Below are positions 1 through 8,273 of a stretch of DNA of 64,000 nt, in pieces. Source of the DNA: Solibacteraceae bacterium (lineage in GTDB: Bacteria; Acidobacteriota; Terriglobia; Bryobacterales; Bryobacteraceae); assembly GCA_026984795.1 (NCBI GenBank), contig JALSRK010000031.1, forward strand, positions 1 to 64,000. Reading direction: 5' to 3'. A program made the translations under genes and the position numbers. Every line of letters starts with the position of its first letter. The first letter of the stretch is position 1. The notes beneath the pieces are model-generated. The model was not told where the DNA came from, did not search any database, and saw nothing but the letters and a program-made list of their open reading frames with translations.

Positions 1-1
1 C

Positions 2-127
2 TTCAACGCCTTCAACCACGCCGACTTCGCCCCGCCGACCAGCAACTTCAGCTCCTCGCGCTTCGGCAAGGTCACCAGCGCCCTCCAGGAACGACAACTC
101 CAGCTCGGCCTCAAGGTGATCTTTTGA
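2..127 (+). CDS. C-terminal end of a TonB-dependent (Oar-like) receptor, partial
   Basis: Only the last 41 codons are inside the window. They read FNAFNHADF, then SSSRFGKVTSA, and end in an aromatic residue (VIF, TGA at 125-127). This matches the last beta-strands of acidobacterial Oar-like outer-membrane receptors, which typically carry an FN-(L/A)-FNH motif, then FG(R/K)-(I/V)-T-SA, and finish on Phe. The two complete receptors in this window end in similar motifs. The substrate cannot be inferred from this fragment. A terminator-like hairpin follows 32 nt after the stop. Confidence 0.75.
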   Translation, partial: FNAFNHADFAPPTSNFSSSRFGKVTSALQERQLQLGLKVIF

Positions 128-159
128 GGGTGTGAGACGGTACTGTTAACCCCCTTGGC

Positions 160-210
160 AGACCGGGCCGCCTCCGCGACGCTGCTCGCCGGAAAGGCCC
201 GGTCTTTTTT
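160..210 (+). terminator. Rho-independent terminator-like hairpin
   Basis: A perfect 10-nt inverted repeat (AGACCGGGCC at 160-169, GGCCCGGTCT at 196-205) is followed by a run of T at 205-210. The loop is 26 nt, longer than usual. It sits directly after the truncated receptor gene and is the best intrinsic-terminator candidate in the window. It also argues against the far-upstream TTG start of the next TPR gene, which would lie inside the hairpin. Confidence 0.7.
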
Positions 211-244
211 CCCTTGTTTGCCGGTGGTATGGTGGCAGCGTCGG

Positions 245-1387
245 ATGAAACGCCGAGCTTCCCGTTATGCTTCTGGCCCTGGTTGGCTCCTGCTCTCCTA
301 CTGCGTGCTCTCCCCGGCCCTCGCGCCGCTACATGGCGGCCTGGGCATTCCGCGCCCGTCGCCGGCCGCTTCCAGCCAAACATCCTCCCAGGGATCCGCC
401 GCCTCTGATTTGAGGGCCGCTGCAGAGTCGGCCCGGACAGGGGATTTCCGGAAGGCCGAAACGCTTCTTCGGAACTTTCTCCAACGCGCCCCACACCACC
501 CGGAGGCCTTGACTTTGCTGGGCCAGGTCCTCTCTCGAACCGGGCGCGCCGGCGAAGCGGTGGCTTTGTTCCAGCAAGTCGTGGACCAGCAGCCGCGTTC
601 GGCTTCGGCGCGTGTGAATCTCGGGATCGCCCTCGCCGATAGCGGCCGCCTCCCGGAAGCGCTGGAGCAGTTCCAGCGAGCCGTCGAGCTCGCCCCCCGC
701 TCCGCCACCGCCCAGTACAACCTCGGCCGCGCCCTCGCCGATGCCGGCCGGCCTGCGGAGGCGCGCTCGCATCTGGAGCTGGCCATCTCCTTGGACTCTG
801 GCCACGCTCTGGCCCGGCTGGCTCTCGCCGACCTGGAACGCCGGGCGAATCACCTCGAGCGTGCCGCGGAACTCCTGGAGGAGACCGTTCGCCTGCGCCC
901 GGACGACGCCGACCTCCATTACCAGCTCGCCCAGGATCTCGCCGCTCTTTCCCGCGAAGACGACGCGATCGAGCACTGGCAACGGGCCGTTGAATTGAAC
1001 CCTCGGCACCTGCAGGCCCTCTACCGCCTCTCCCGGGCCCTGCGCGCCAGGGATCCAAAGAGAGCCCGCGAATACGCTGAGCGGTTTTCAGCGCTGAAGC
1101 GCAGCCGCCAGGTGGCTGATCGCGCCGGCACCATGGGCGACGCCGCCTTGGTCCTGGCTAAACAGGGCAAATATCCAGAAGCGATCGTCGAACTCCGCAA
1201 GGCCATCGCATTCTGCGGATCCTGCGCCGCCGAGGGCATCCTCCGCCGCAACCTCGGACTCATCCTCGCTCGCTCCGGCGACTACACCGCCGCCGAGAAG
1301 GAGCTCCGCCTGGCCCAGAAACTCCTTCCCGGCGACCCCTCCATCCGCCGCGCCCTGGAGACCCTCTCTAAGCTCCAGCGCCGCTGA
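245..1387 (+). CDS. Secreted TPR protein
   Basis: A 380-aa protein with an N-terminal signal peptide (MKRR, then a hydrophobic stretch WLLLSYCVLSPALAPL) followed by about eight tetratricopeptide repeats. TPR hallmarks are visible, for example LGQVLSRTGRAGEAV, LGIALADSGRLPEAL and LGRALADAGRPAEAR, each about 34 residues apart. TPR arrays are protein-protein scaffolds; no catalytic domain is attached. An in-frame TTG at 155 would place the N-terminus inside the upstream terminator and before the signal peptide, so ATG 245 is preferred, although its ribosome-binding site is weak. It stands alone between two non-coding stretches. The role is unknown; five TPR proteins of this general kind occur in the window. 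Confidence 0.8.
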   Translation: MKRRASRYASGPGWLLLSYCVLSPALAPLHGGLGIPRPSPAASSQTSSQGSAASDLRAAAESARTGDFRKAETLLRNFLQRAPHHPEALTLLGQVLSRTGRAGEAVALFQQVVDQQPRSASARVNLGIALADSGRLPEALEQFQRAVELAPRSATAQYNLGRALADAGRPAEARSHLELAISLDSGHALARLALADLERRANHLERAAELLEETVRLRPDDADLHYQLAQDLAALSREDDAIEHWQRAVELNPRHLQALYRLSRALRARDPKRAREYAERFSALKRSRQVADRAGTMGDAALVLAKQGKYPEAIVELRKAIAFCGSCAAEGILRRNLGLILARSGDYTAAEKELRLAQKLLPGDPSIRRALETLSKLQRR

Positions 1388-1930
1388 GCCGTTGCGCCCC
1401 TTGCAACCTTCGCGCCGCGCCCTCGATCGCGGCAGCCCCCCACCGCCCCGAGTACCCAGGCTCTCGCCCCGGCCTTCTCCGGGAGAGCCGGTCACACATG
1501 AAAATGCCTCCCCCATCTCATGGAAATCCAGTCCGTTTCCCGGCTGGGTTTCGCGCCTCGCCGCCGGGCTCGTGATACAACCCGGGCAGGCGGCTCCCGG
1601 GCCGCCGGCGGTCTTTGACAATCGCAGATACTCGACGCCCGGCGTGTGTCCGAACCGGTCCCGCCCCCTCTCCGGCTCCGCCTCCCTCAGCCCGCGGCGC
1701 CGCTTCTTCAGCCTCTCTTCGCCGCAACTTCTTGCTCGGAGCCCGTGGCGGCTCAACGGTCCGAGCCGTCACACGTCCCGTCAATCCACACAAACAAAAG
1801 AACTTCTGCGTTTCACTCCTTTTCGCCGCCGGAAACCGGCGCCCGTCACCTCACTCCAAGGGCGAGTGCTCCAGGAGGAACCCCGCGGGGCGGCGATATG
1901 CTCGCGAATCTGACGAGGTCCCGCTCGGGA
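1388..1930. other. Intergenic stretch, 543 bp, no convincing gene
   Basis: The stretch lies between the TPR gene (+) and the 3' end of the radical SAM gene (-). Open frames here on both strands are Pro/Arg/Ser-rich, have no good ribosome-binding sites and resemble no family known to me. A GC palindrome (CCCCGCGGGG) lies near 1880-1892 just beyond the radical SAM stop, but it has no T-run on either strand. No other structure is seen. Confidence 0.5.
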
Positions 1931-3247
1931 TCAGTCGAAGCTGCCGGTCACCCCTTGGAAGCGGCGCTGAGCCTGTTTGGCGACCCAGCGGATCACCCGC
2001 GCGTCGTTGTAACAGTAGCCGAGGTTGTGGTTGAGCGTCGAGAAGCAGTGCTTCTCGCAAGACTTTTTCATCTCGCTGAGCTGCCGGACGTCGAACTTGT
2101 GGTTCTCGATCGTCCCCCAGTCATAGGTGGCCGAGTACAGGGGGAAGCACGGCGCCAGCGTGCCGTCCACCCGGATGATCAACGAGTTCTGGCCAGCCCG
2201 GCAGTTCCAGGGCTCCACCGTCCCCCGCATGAAGGCTTTCATGTCGTTCAGGCGCTTGACGGAATTCACCATCTTGTACCCGGAGCGGTTCTTCTCGATC
2301 AGCCAGTCCAGCAACTCGTCCACCTTCGGCCAGTCTTCGGGCCGGATAAAGGTGTCGTTGTCGTCGAGATGCTTGAAATGAGGCTGCTCGAGCATCGGCG
2401 ATTCGTTGATGTGATAGTCCGTGGCGATCCCATGATCGTGGGCGATCTCGGTCAGCTCTCGGATGTCGTCCAGGTTCGTCCGGCAGATGTTCATGTTGAA
2501 GAACACCGTGTAGCCGTAGCGGTACTGCTTCCTCACCAGGTACTCGAAATACGAGCGGATCGGCTTCAGGGCTTTCGGCAGGCCGGGCTTCACGTCAACG
2601 GCGTCAACCGCCAGATTGACGGTGGCCACCCCTGCATCGGCGATCCTGTCGATCACCTCCGGCCGCATCAGCCTGCCGTTCGTAGGCAAGTAGACGAAGA
2701 ATCCCTTCTTGGCGCCGTAGTAGATGACCTTGTGCACGAATTGCGGCCGCAGTAAAGGCTCGCCGCCCATCAGGGCGAAGAAGCGGCACGTGGTGGTGTG
2801 CAGCCAGTCAATCGCCCGCTTCGCCGTCTCTTCCGTCATGCCCTTGACGCGGTTGTCGAAGGCCCAACAGTAATGGCAGTCCAGATTGCATTTCCACTCG
2901 GTGAACAGATATGCAATGATCGGGTGGAATTCACCGGGGAGCACCCTGGACTTTATATAGGGAAACAGGAAACCCCGCATGGCCCGCACCACCTGGGGCG
3001 GAGTCCAGCGCCGGCGTCCCTCCCTGGCGAGCCGCTGCCTTTCGGCTATCTCCGCCTCGTCGTCCTCTCCGAGCAGTTCAGGGTGCTGGGGGAAAACCGG
3101 GTCCGGCAGTTTCTCCAGCCGCCGCGGAGCTGGAGGCGAAACCGGGCGTTCGACGGCCGGTTTCCGCAATAACTCATGAAGCTGAACATCCAAACGGAAT
3201 GTCGTCAGACCTTCCGAAGCTTGCTCGTCTCGCTCTATCGTCTCCAT
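1931..3247 (-). CDS. Radical SAM protein with SPASM-like C-terminal Cys cluster
   Basis: A 438-aa protein. The radical SAM [4Fe-4S] motif CNLDCHYC gives Cys120, Cys124 and Cys127; GGEPLL follows as the SAM-binding glycine-rich motif. The C-terminal part has further Cys residues (WNCRAG, APCFPL, KSCEKHC, GYCYN), as in SPASM/twitch domains that bind auxiliary Fe-S clusters. The start was set at ATG 3247 because GGAGGTT (3251-3257) sits at ideal spacing; the longer frame to 3337 has no such signal. Relatives modify peptides or small molecules, or serve in cofactor pathways. No peptide precursor gene could be found next to it, so the substrate is open. The 119 residues ahead of the Cys motif are a long, charged, proline-rich extension. 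Confidence 0.8.
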   Translation of the reverse strand: METIERDEQASEGLTTFRLDVQLHELLRKPAVERPVSPPAPRRLEKLPDPVFPQHPELLGEDDEAEIAERQRLAREGRRRWTPPQVVRAMRGFLFPYIKSRVLPGEFHPIIAYLFTEWKCNLDCHYCWAFDNRVKGMTEETAKRAIDWLHTTTCRFFALMGGEPLLRPQFVHKVIYYGAKKGFFVYLPTNGRLMRPEVIDRIADAGVATVNLAVDAVDVKPGLPKALKPIRSYFEYLVRKQYRYGYTVFFNMNICRTNLDDIRELTEIAHDHGIATDYHINESPMLEQPHFKHLDDNDTFIRPEDWPKVDELLDWLIEKNRSGYKMVNSVKRLNDMKAFMRGTVEPWNCRAGQNSLIIRVDGTLAPCFPLYSATYDWGTIENHKFDVRQLSEMKKSCEKHCFSTLNHNLGYCYNDARVIRWVAKQAQRRFQGVTGSFD

Positions 3248-3250
3248 TGG

Positions 3251-3257
3251 AACCTCC
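3251..3257 (-). promoter_or_regulatory. Shine-Dalgarno site fixing the radical SAM start
   Basis: GGAGGTT on the minus strand lies 3 nt upstream of ATG 3247 (ribosomal spacing 5-7 from the core). It decides the start against two upstream alternatives (3280, 3337). Confidence 0.75.
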
Positions 3258-3844
3258 AAGTCAATGTCATCTTGAATCATCGCTGTCGAGGATCCACCCT
3301 GCCAATCAGATGGGACGAAAAGGGTGGTCGGGCGCACCTCAACCGTTGAGTGCCGCGTCGGCGCCGCTGCCGGGGAATCCGGGCAACGTTCGTGTCACGC
3401 GGTTCGGCGCCGCTCCTCAGGAACCGCGGCCTGATCCCGCCGCTGGACATGTCACCGGCTGCCGTCGGCGGCCTCCGGCCGGACAATCGGGTCGCTTCAG
3501 GTTGCGAAAGGGCGTACTCCCCTGCTGGGCCCATGCGTCTGGAGCAGGCTCCGGAAACGATAGAGCTAGTCCAGCACGCCATTGTCAAACCTCGATATGA
3601 GATTCGCTCGATACGGCCGGAAGTTACCCGTCGGTCGCGACATTACCCGGCCCTTTGAGGCGGCAATAGGCCCTGCCTCGGATGATGCATTTGTCTCAAC
3701 ACCGGTGACAGGCCGCGCCGGTGCGCACGATCTGGCGCCCCGAGGCGCCCGGTGTCACGAATCATGTTGGACCTTCGGGCCGCGTCGACCCCACCAGGCG
3801 CGCCGCAAACCGGTTCCCCCCTTATGACAATTGTAAGTTGTAAC
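3258..3844. other. Divergent intergenic region with repeated TGTCAC motifs
   Basis: About 590 bp between the divergent radical SAM and receptor genes, with no credible ORF. The hexamer TGTCAC occurs at 3393-3398, 3450-3455, 3753-3758 and just beyond at 3860-3865 on +, and at 3705-3710 on -. That is five copies in under 480 bp, against roughly 0.2 expected by chance on both strands. A larger unit is repeated: CCGGTGTCACGAATC (3749-3763) and CCGGTGTTACGACTC (3869-3883), 13 of 15 identical. These could be binding sites for one regulator serving one or both flanking genes; this is inference. Confidence 0.45.
3699..3755 (+). repeat. Nested inverted repeat (hairpin) upstream of the Oar-like receptor
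   Basis: The outer arms ACACCGG (3699-3705) and CCGGTGT (3749-3755) enclose an inner perfect stem GGCGCC (3734-3739) and GGCGCC (3744-3749) with a CCGA tetraloop; the two stems share base 3749, so they may be alternatives. No T-run follows, so an intrinsic terminator is unlikely. The right arm overlaps one of the TGTCAC motifs. Confidence 0.45.
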
Positions 3845-3939
3845 CATTCACCGTTTCCCTGTCACCGTCCGGTGTTACGACTCCGAAATCATTAGTGAGT
3901 TCTCTCGGATCGCAGCCGGAAAGACGGAAACGGTGAATG
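3845..3939 (+). promoter_or_regulatory. Structured leader: 14-nt arms pair across the start codon
   Basis: CATTCACCGTTTCC at 3845-3858 is the exact reverse complement of GGAAACGGTGAATG at 3926-3939. The right arm contains both the putative ribosome-binding GGAA and the ATG (3937-3939) of the receptor. Between the arms lie a small stem CACC/GGTG (3863-3866/3871-3874) and a stem TCCGA/TCGGA (3882-3886/3905-3909), so the transcript could fold as a three-way junction that hides the start site. This resembles the layout of translational riboswitches or thermosensors, but I recognise no known class. It could instead be a split DNA operator. Confidence 0.5.
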
Positions 3940-6525
3940 ACAAGTCAGAAGCCATTACGCAGCCGGTGGTTCGGGAGCCGCGGGGCGTTGCTCCCGGCCC
4001 GTGCCGCCTCTCGGGCGCGTGGCTTCGCCGCCCTGGTTTTCGCTCTGCTCGGCGCCTTGGCAAGCCTCGTGCCAGTCTTGCCGGGGCAGGAACCGGCCGG
4101 GACCATTCACGGCCGCGTCTTCAGTGTTGCGCCCAATGGCGAGCAGTACGCGATACCCGGGGCCGATGTTGCGCTGGCGCCCAGTCCCACCGAAGCGGAT
4201 TCCGCGCCCGCGGCGGGCGCTGAGCCACGCCGTGGTTCCACCGACGCCGAGGGTCGGTTTGAGTTCACCGGGGTGCCGCCGGCTTGTTATCTGGTCACCG
4301 CCTCCTCGGCCGGACTGGCGGGCCGGGCACGTCGGGTCTGCCTGCTCGCCCCGGGCGGAGAAGTGGAGTTGGACCTGGAGATGACCTTGGCCGAGGTCCA
4401 CCAGTCGGTCGACGTCACGGCGACGGTCGAAGGGCTCGACACCATCGAATCCTCCGCCACCGCCACCGTCGAGGAATCGACCTTGCGGGATGCCCCGATG
4501 ATCAACGAGCGCTTCGAGGATACGCTCCCGCTGCTGCCCGGTGTGGTTCGCGGTCCGGACGGGCTGATCAACCTGAAAGGAGCCCGGACCACCCAGAGCG
4601 GTTCGTTGGTCAACAGCGCCAATGTCACCGACCCGGTCACCGGCTCTTCCGCCATCAATCTTCCGGTGGATGTCGTCAGCGAGGTCAAGGTGCTTTCCAA
4701 TCCCTATGACGCCGAGTACGGAAAATTCGCCGGCGCGGTCTCGGAAGTCCAGACCCAGGTTTCCCAGTTCGACCAGATCCACTTCCAGCTCCAGAACTTC
4801 ATGCCGCGCCTCCGCTACCGCGACGACTCCATCGTCGGTGTGGAGTCGGCGACCCCCCGCCTCACCTTCACCGGCCCGGTGGTTCCGGGCAAAGTCGCGC
4901 TCACCCAGTCGCTGGAATACCGCTTCGTGCGGACCGAAGTGGAGCAGGCGGGGCTGCCGGTGCTCGAACGGGATACGAAGCTCGAGAGCTTCGACTCGTT
5001 CACCCAGTTCGACTTCCAGCTCGGCGCCCGGCACACCGCCGGGCTGAGCCTCTCACTCTATCCCCAGAAGCAGGACTTCTTCGGCCTCGGCGCCTTCCGT
5101 CCGCAGGAAGCCACGCCGAATATCCACCAGCGCGGCTATCTCCTCTCGCTCCGCGATACCTACGCTTTGCAAACCGGCTCCTTGCTCGAGTCCCAGATGA
5201 ACTTCAAGACCTTCGATGCCGACGTCTTCCCGAACAGCTCGGACTTCTACCGCGTGGGCCTCGAGACGGCCCACGGCGGCTTCTTCAATAGACAGGCGCG
5301 GGACACGTTCCGCTACGAAGCCCGGGAAACCTTCCATCTGCACCCGGTGCAGGCCGCCGGCGGGCACCTGCTCAAGTTTGGATTCAGCTTCGTCCGCAAC
5401 CGCTACGACGGCCGCCAGCGGTTCGATGACGTCGATATCCTCGGACGCGCGGGCCGGCTGGTACAACGGGTTGTTTTCGGCCCGCCGGCAAACGTTGCGT
5501 CGCGCCAGAACGAGTACACCGCTTTCGCTCAGAACAAGTGGAGCGTGGCGCCCGGGCTGAGCTTGGACCTTGGCCTGCGGTTCGATCACGACTCGATCAC
5601 CGGCGAAGACAACCCGGCCCCGCGCGCCGGTTTCGCCTATGTGCTGACGAGCGACAACCGCACCGTCCTCCGCGGCGGCGCCGGCCTCTTCTACGACCGG
5701 GTGAACCTCAACGTACCGACGTTCCCCGCACTTCCCCCGCGAACCGAAATCCGCTTCGGACCGGGCGGCGAGATCACCCAGGCGGTCGCCTACCGCCACC
5801 GCTTCGGCGGCCGGCTCAGGAATCCCCGCTCCTTCTCCTGGAGCTTGCAGCTCGACCGGGAACTGGCCGAGGGCCTCTTCGTGCGGGCCGGCTACCAGCA
5901 GCGCAACACCGTCCGCAACTTCGTCCTGAACCCGGAGATCACCCCGGCAGGCTCTTATCTGACCCTGGCAAACTCCGGGCGCGACCGCTACCGCGAGTTC
6001 GAGCTGACCGCCCTCTACCGCATGGGCAAGCGCGGCCAGTTGACGGCCTCCTACGTGCGATCCTCGGCGCTTGGCGATCTGAACGACGTCAACCAGTTCC
6101 TCGGCAATGCCGCCGACGCCGTCATCCGGCCGAACGAGCGTTCGCGGCTCGCGTTCGATGCCCCGAACCGGTTCTTGTTTTGGGCCGACCTCAGCGCGCC
6201 GGCCGACATCACCGTCTCGCCGGTGCTCGATGTCCATACCGGTTTCCCATATTCCATCGTCAACGAGCAAAGAGATTTCATCGGCCCGCGGAACCGCGCC
6301 GGCCGTTTCCCGCGGTTCGCCTCATTCGACCTCCAGATCCTGAAGCGCATCAAGCTGCCTTTCGTGGGCCGCAAGTACGGCGCCCGCATCGGGGTCCGAA
6401 TCTTCAACTTCTTCAACAGCTTCAACCCCCGGGAACTCCAGAACAATCTGGCCAGCGCCCGCTTCGGCACGTTTCTCAACGCCAAGGACCGCGAGTTTCG
6501 GGGGAAGTTCATTCTCGAGTTTTAG
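3937..6525 (+). CDS. Oar-like TonB-dependent receptor with carboxypeptidase-like regulatory domain
   Basis: An 862-aa outer-membrane protein. After a long basic N-terminus and a hydrophobic signal segment (FAALVFALLGALASL) comes a carboxypeptidase-regulatory-like/CnaB fold at about residues 53-145 (GTIHGRVFS, DAEGRFEFTGVPP). A plug domain at about 165-280 follows (DTLPLLPGV, NLKGARTTQSG, SEVKVLSNPYDAEYGKFAGAV), then a beta-barrel ending in LEF. Oar-like receptors take up or display large substrates across the outer membrane; the ligand is unknown. At 862 aa it is shorter than most Oar-like proteins (about 1000-1100 aa), including the second one in this window. The start lies inside a long inverted repeat that may control translation. 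A LolA-like protein gene follows 10 bp after the stop. Confidence 0.85.
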   Translation: MTSQKPLRSRWFGSRGALLPARAASRARGFAALVFALLGALASLVPVLPGQEPAGTIHGRVFSVAPNGEQYAIPGADVALAPSPTEADSAPAAGAEPRRGSTDAEGRFEFTGVPPACYLVTASSAGLAGRARRVCLLAPGGEVELDLEMTLAEVHQSVDVTATVEGLDTIESSATATVEESTLRDAPMINERFEDTLPLLPGVVRGPDGLINLKGARTTQSGSLVNSANVTDPVTGSSAINLPVDVVSEVKVLSNPYDAEYGKFAGAVSEVQTQVSQFDQIHFQLQNFMPRLRYRDDSIVGVESATPRLTFTGPVVPGKVALTQSLEYRFVRTEVEQAGLPVLERDTKLESFDSFTQFDFQLGARHTAGLSLSLYPQKQDFFGLGAFRPQEATPNIHQRGYLLSLRDTYALQTGSLLESQMNFKTFDADVFPNSSDFYRVGLETAHGGFFNRQARDTFRYEARETFHLHPVQAAGGHLLKFGFSFVRNRYDGRQRFDDVDILGRAGRLVQRVVFGPPANVASRQNEYTAFAQNKWSVAPGLSLDLGLRFDHDSITGEDNPAPRAGFAYVLTSDNRTVLRGGAGLFYDRVNLNVPTFPALPPRTEIRFGPGGEITQAVAYRHRFGGRLRNPRSFSWSLQLDRELAEGLFVRAGYQQRNTVRNFVLNPEITPAGSYLTLANSGRDRYREFELTALYRMGKRGQLTASYVRSSALGDLNDVNQFLGNAADAVIRPNERSRLAFDAPNRFLFWADLSAPADITVSPVLDVHTGFPYSIVNEQRDFIGPRNRAGRFPRFASFDLQILKRIKLPFVGRKYGARIGVRIFNFFNSFNPRELQNNLASARFGTFLNAKDREFRGKFILEF

Positions 6526-6534
6526 GGAGGGAGG

Positions 6535-7269
6535 ATGAGACGGCGAATCGGGATGGCGCTGGTCCTCGCGGCGGCCGGGTCTCTGGCCTTCTCCGGTGAT
6601 TCGGAGCGGATGCCCACCGCCGCGGAGATCGCCGCCCGCATGGAACAGATGGATACGTGGCGCAACTCGGCCCTGAGAGCCTACACCGTCCTCCGCCACT
6701 ACGAGCTGGAGAACACCCGCTTCCACAAGCGCGCGCAGATGACCGTCGAAGTGACCTACACCTATCCCGGCAACAAGCATTTCCGGGTACTGGAAGCCTC
6801 CGGGTCCACCTGGGTCCGCCAGAACGTGCTGAAGCGCCTGCTGGAGTCGGAAGTGGAAGCTTACAGCGCCGAGTACCGGCGGCAGACCCGCATCAACCGG
6901 GCCAACTACCACCTGGAGCTTCTCGGCCGGGGCAGACACAACGGCCGGGATTGTTTCATCCTCACGATTACGCCCAAAAGGCCTGAGAAATACCTCGTCC
7001 GGGGCCGGATCTGGGTGGACGCCCAGGACTACGCCATTACCAGGATCGAAGGGACTCCGGCGAAAAACCCGTCCTTCTGGACGCACGATATCAAAGTCGT
7101 CCACGAATACCGCAAGATCGGGCCGTACTGGCTTTCCGCCTCCATCTATACGAAAACCGAAGTCCGGATTTTCGGCTCCACCGTCGTCAAGATCGACTAT
7201 TTCGATTACGAGCTGAACCCCGGGGAAAGCGCCAGAGAGGCTAAACCGGGCAGGGAGAAGGGCGGATGA
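6535..7269 (+). CDS. LolA-like outer-membrane lipoprotein-sorting protein
   Basis: A 244-aa exported protein (signal MRRRIGMALVLAAAGSLAFS). The body matches the LolA_like half-barrel family: an N-terminal helix (AAEIAARMEQMDTWRN), strands with repeated aromatic residues, and the late IWVDAQDYAITRIEGTPAK segment typical of the family's antiparallel sheet. Such proteins bind lipid or acyl chains in the periplasm; the precise role in this subgroup is not known. A strong Shine-Dalgarno (GGGAGGGAGG) directly precedes ATG 6535. Its stop overlaps the next gene's start by four bases (ATGA), which ties it to the lipid-related run downstream. Confidence 0.75.
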   Translation: MRRRIGMALVLAAAGSLAFSGDSERMPTAAEIAARMEQMDTWRNSALRAYTVLRHYELENTRFHKRAQMTVEVTYTYPGNKHFRVLEASGSTWVRQNVLKRLLESEVEAYSAEYRRQTRINRANYHLELLGRGRHNGRDCFILTITPKRPEKYLVRGRIWVDAQDYAITRIEGTPAKNPSFWTHDIKVVHEYRKIGPYWLSASIYTKTEVRIFGSTVVKIDYFDYELNPGESAREAKPGREKGG

Positions 7270-8273
7270 CGCGCACCCGGCTGATCGTCGCCGCTGGCGG
7301 CGTGGCGCTGCTCGGATTGCTGATCGGACGCCTCGGCGCCGCCTCCTTGTCGCAGCTTTCCGCGCTGGGTCCAGTGGCGCCGGCGCTGGCGGCATCGCTC
7401 GCCCTCCGCCTGGCCTGGCGGACTTGGAACCTGAGGGCCGCGCTCCGCGCCGAGAATGTACCGGCGACGGCTGGCACGGTCCTCGGAGCACGGTTGGCGT
7501 CCGAAGCGGCCGGATACCTCTCCGTGGCGGGACCGCTGGTCGCCGAACCCCTGAAGCCCCTCCTGCTCGGGCGCCCCGGCTCCGCCCGACAGACCGTCAC
7601 CGCCACCGTTGTGGACACGGCCTTCTATTGGGTGTCGTCCACCGCGCTGATCCTGGCGGGGGCGTTGGGCGGCCTCCTCCACGCGGGAGACGGACGTTCC
7701 GCGGCGGCAATGGCCCTCGTGGCCGGCGCGGTCTCGGCGGCCGCGGCGGGTCTGGTGCTGCCCCACCGGCCGTTGCTCCCGCTGCTGCGCCACCGCCTCG
7801 AAGGCCGGCTCGGGCGAGATTCGCGCTGGGCCTCGGGCCTGCTGCGGGCGGCCGAAGTGGAGCGCAGGGTTCGCTCTTTCCGCCGGCGCCACCCGGCCCG
7901 TAGCGTGGAGATCTTCGCCCGGGACCTTCTCTGCCAGGCCGCCCGGGCCGGCGAGGTGGCGGCAATCCTCTGGGCCGGCGGGGCGGGGTTTGATCCTCTG
8001 GCCGTGCTCGGGATCGAATCGGCCATCCGGATCGTCAAGACGGCGAGCTTCTTCGTGCCCGGCCGCATCGGCGCCGACGAAGCCGGGGCGGCGGGCGCTT
8101 TTCTGCTGTTCGGCTTCAATCCGGCATTGGGTCTCAGCCTCGCTCTCGGGCGCCGTTTTCAGGCGTTGGCCCGCTGTAGTGCGGGCATGATGTGGCTTTC
8201 GTATCGCCCGTCGAGTGAAAAGCGGAAAGGAAATCTCCATGCAAGCGCTGATCCTGTTACCTCCCGCCTCTGA
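7266..8273 (+). CDS. Lysylphosphatidylglycerol-synthase-type integral membrane protein (flippase-like)
   Basis: A 335-aa polytopic protein with roughly seven or eight hydrophobic segments (starting LIVAAGGVALLGLLIGRLG). It carries the hallmarks of the LPG_synthase_TM/UPF0104 family: RLASEAAGYLSVAGPLVAEPLK in the middle and FFVPGRIGADEAGAAGAF near the C-terminus (the family's P-G-x-x-G-x-x-E loop). Members move or flip lipids and lipid-linked glycans; the aminoacyl-transferase domain of MprF is absent. It starts at ATG 7266, overlapping the LolA-like gene by 4 nt. Its C-terminal 11 codons overlap the next gene. Position in a lipid head-group operon suggests lipid translocation, which is inference. 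Confidence 0.8.
   Translation: MTRTRLIVAAGGVALLGLLIGRLGAASLSQLSALGPVAPALAASLALRLAWRTWNLRAALRAENVPATAGTVLGARLASEAAGYLSVAGPLVAEPLKPLLLGRPGSARQTVTATVVDTAFYWVSSTALILAGALGGLLHAGDGRSAAAMALVAGAVSAAAAGLVLPHRPLLPLLRHRLEGRLGRDSRWASGLLRAAEVERRVRSFRRRHPARSVEIFARDLLCQAARAGEVAAILWAGGAGFDPLAVLGIESAIRIVKTASFFVPGRIGADEAGAAGAFLLFGFNPALGLSLALGRRFQALARCSAGMMWLSYRPSSEKRKGNLHASADPVTSRL

Noticed and set aside
155-244. N-terminal extension of the first TPR protein from TTG 155
   Set aside because: It would place coding sequence inside a terminator-like hairpin and ahead of the signal peptide.
3258-3930. Possible RiPP precursor gene next to the radical SAM enzyme
   Set aside because: All short open frames on both strands are Arg/Pro-rich, lack Shine-Dalgarno sites and have no leader/core pattern; a 103-aa frame at 3277-3588 (-) looks like a chance frame in GC-rich DNA.
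3845-3939. Cobalamin riboswitch as explanation for the structured leader
   Set aside because: The conserved B12-box elements are not present; only the stem layout is riboswitch-like.
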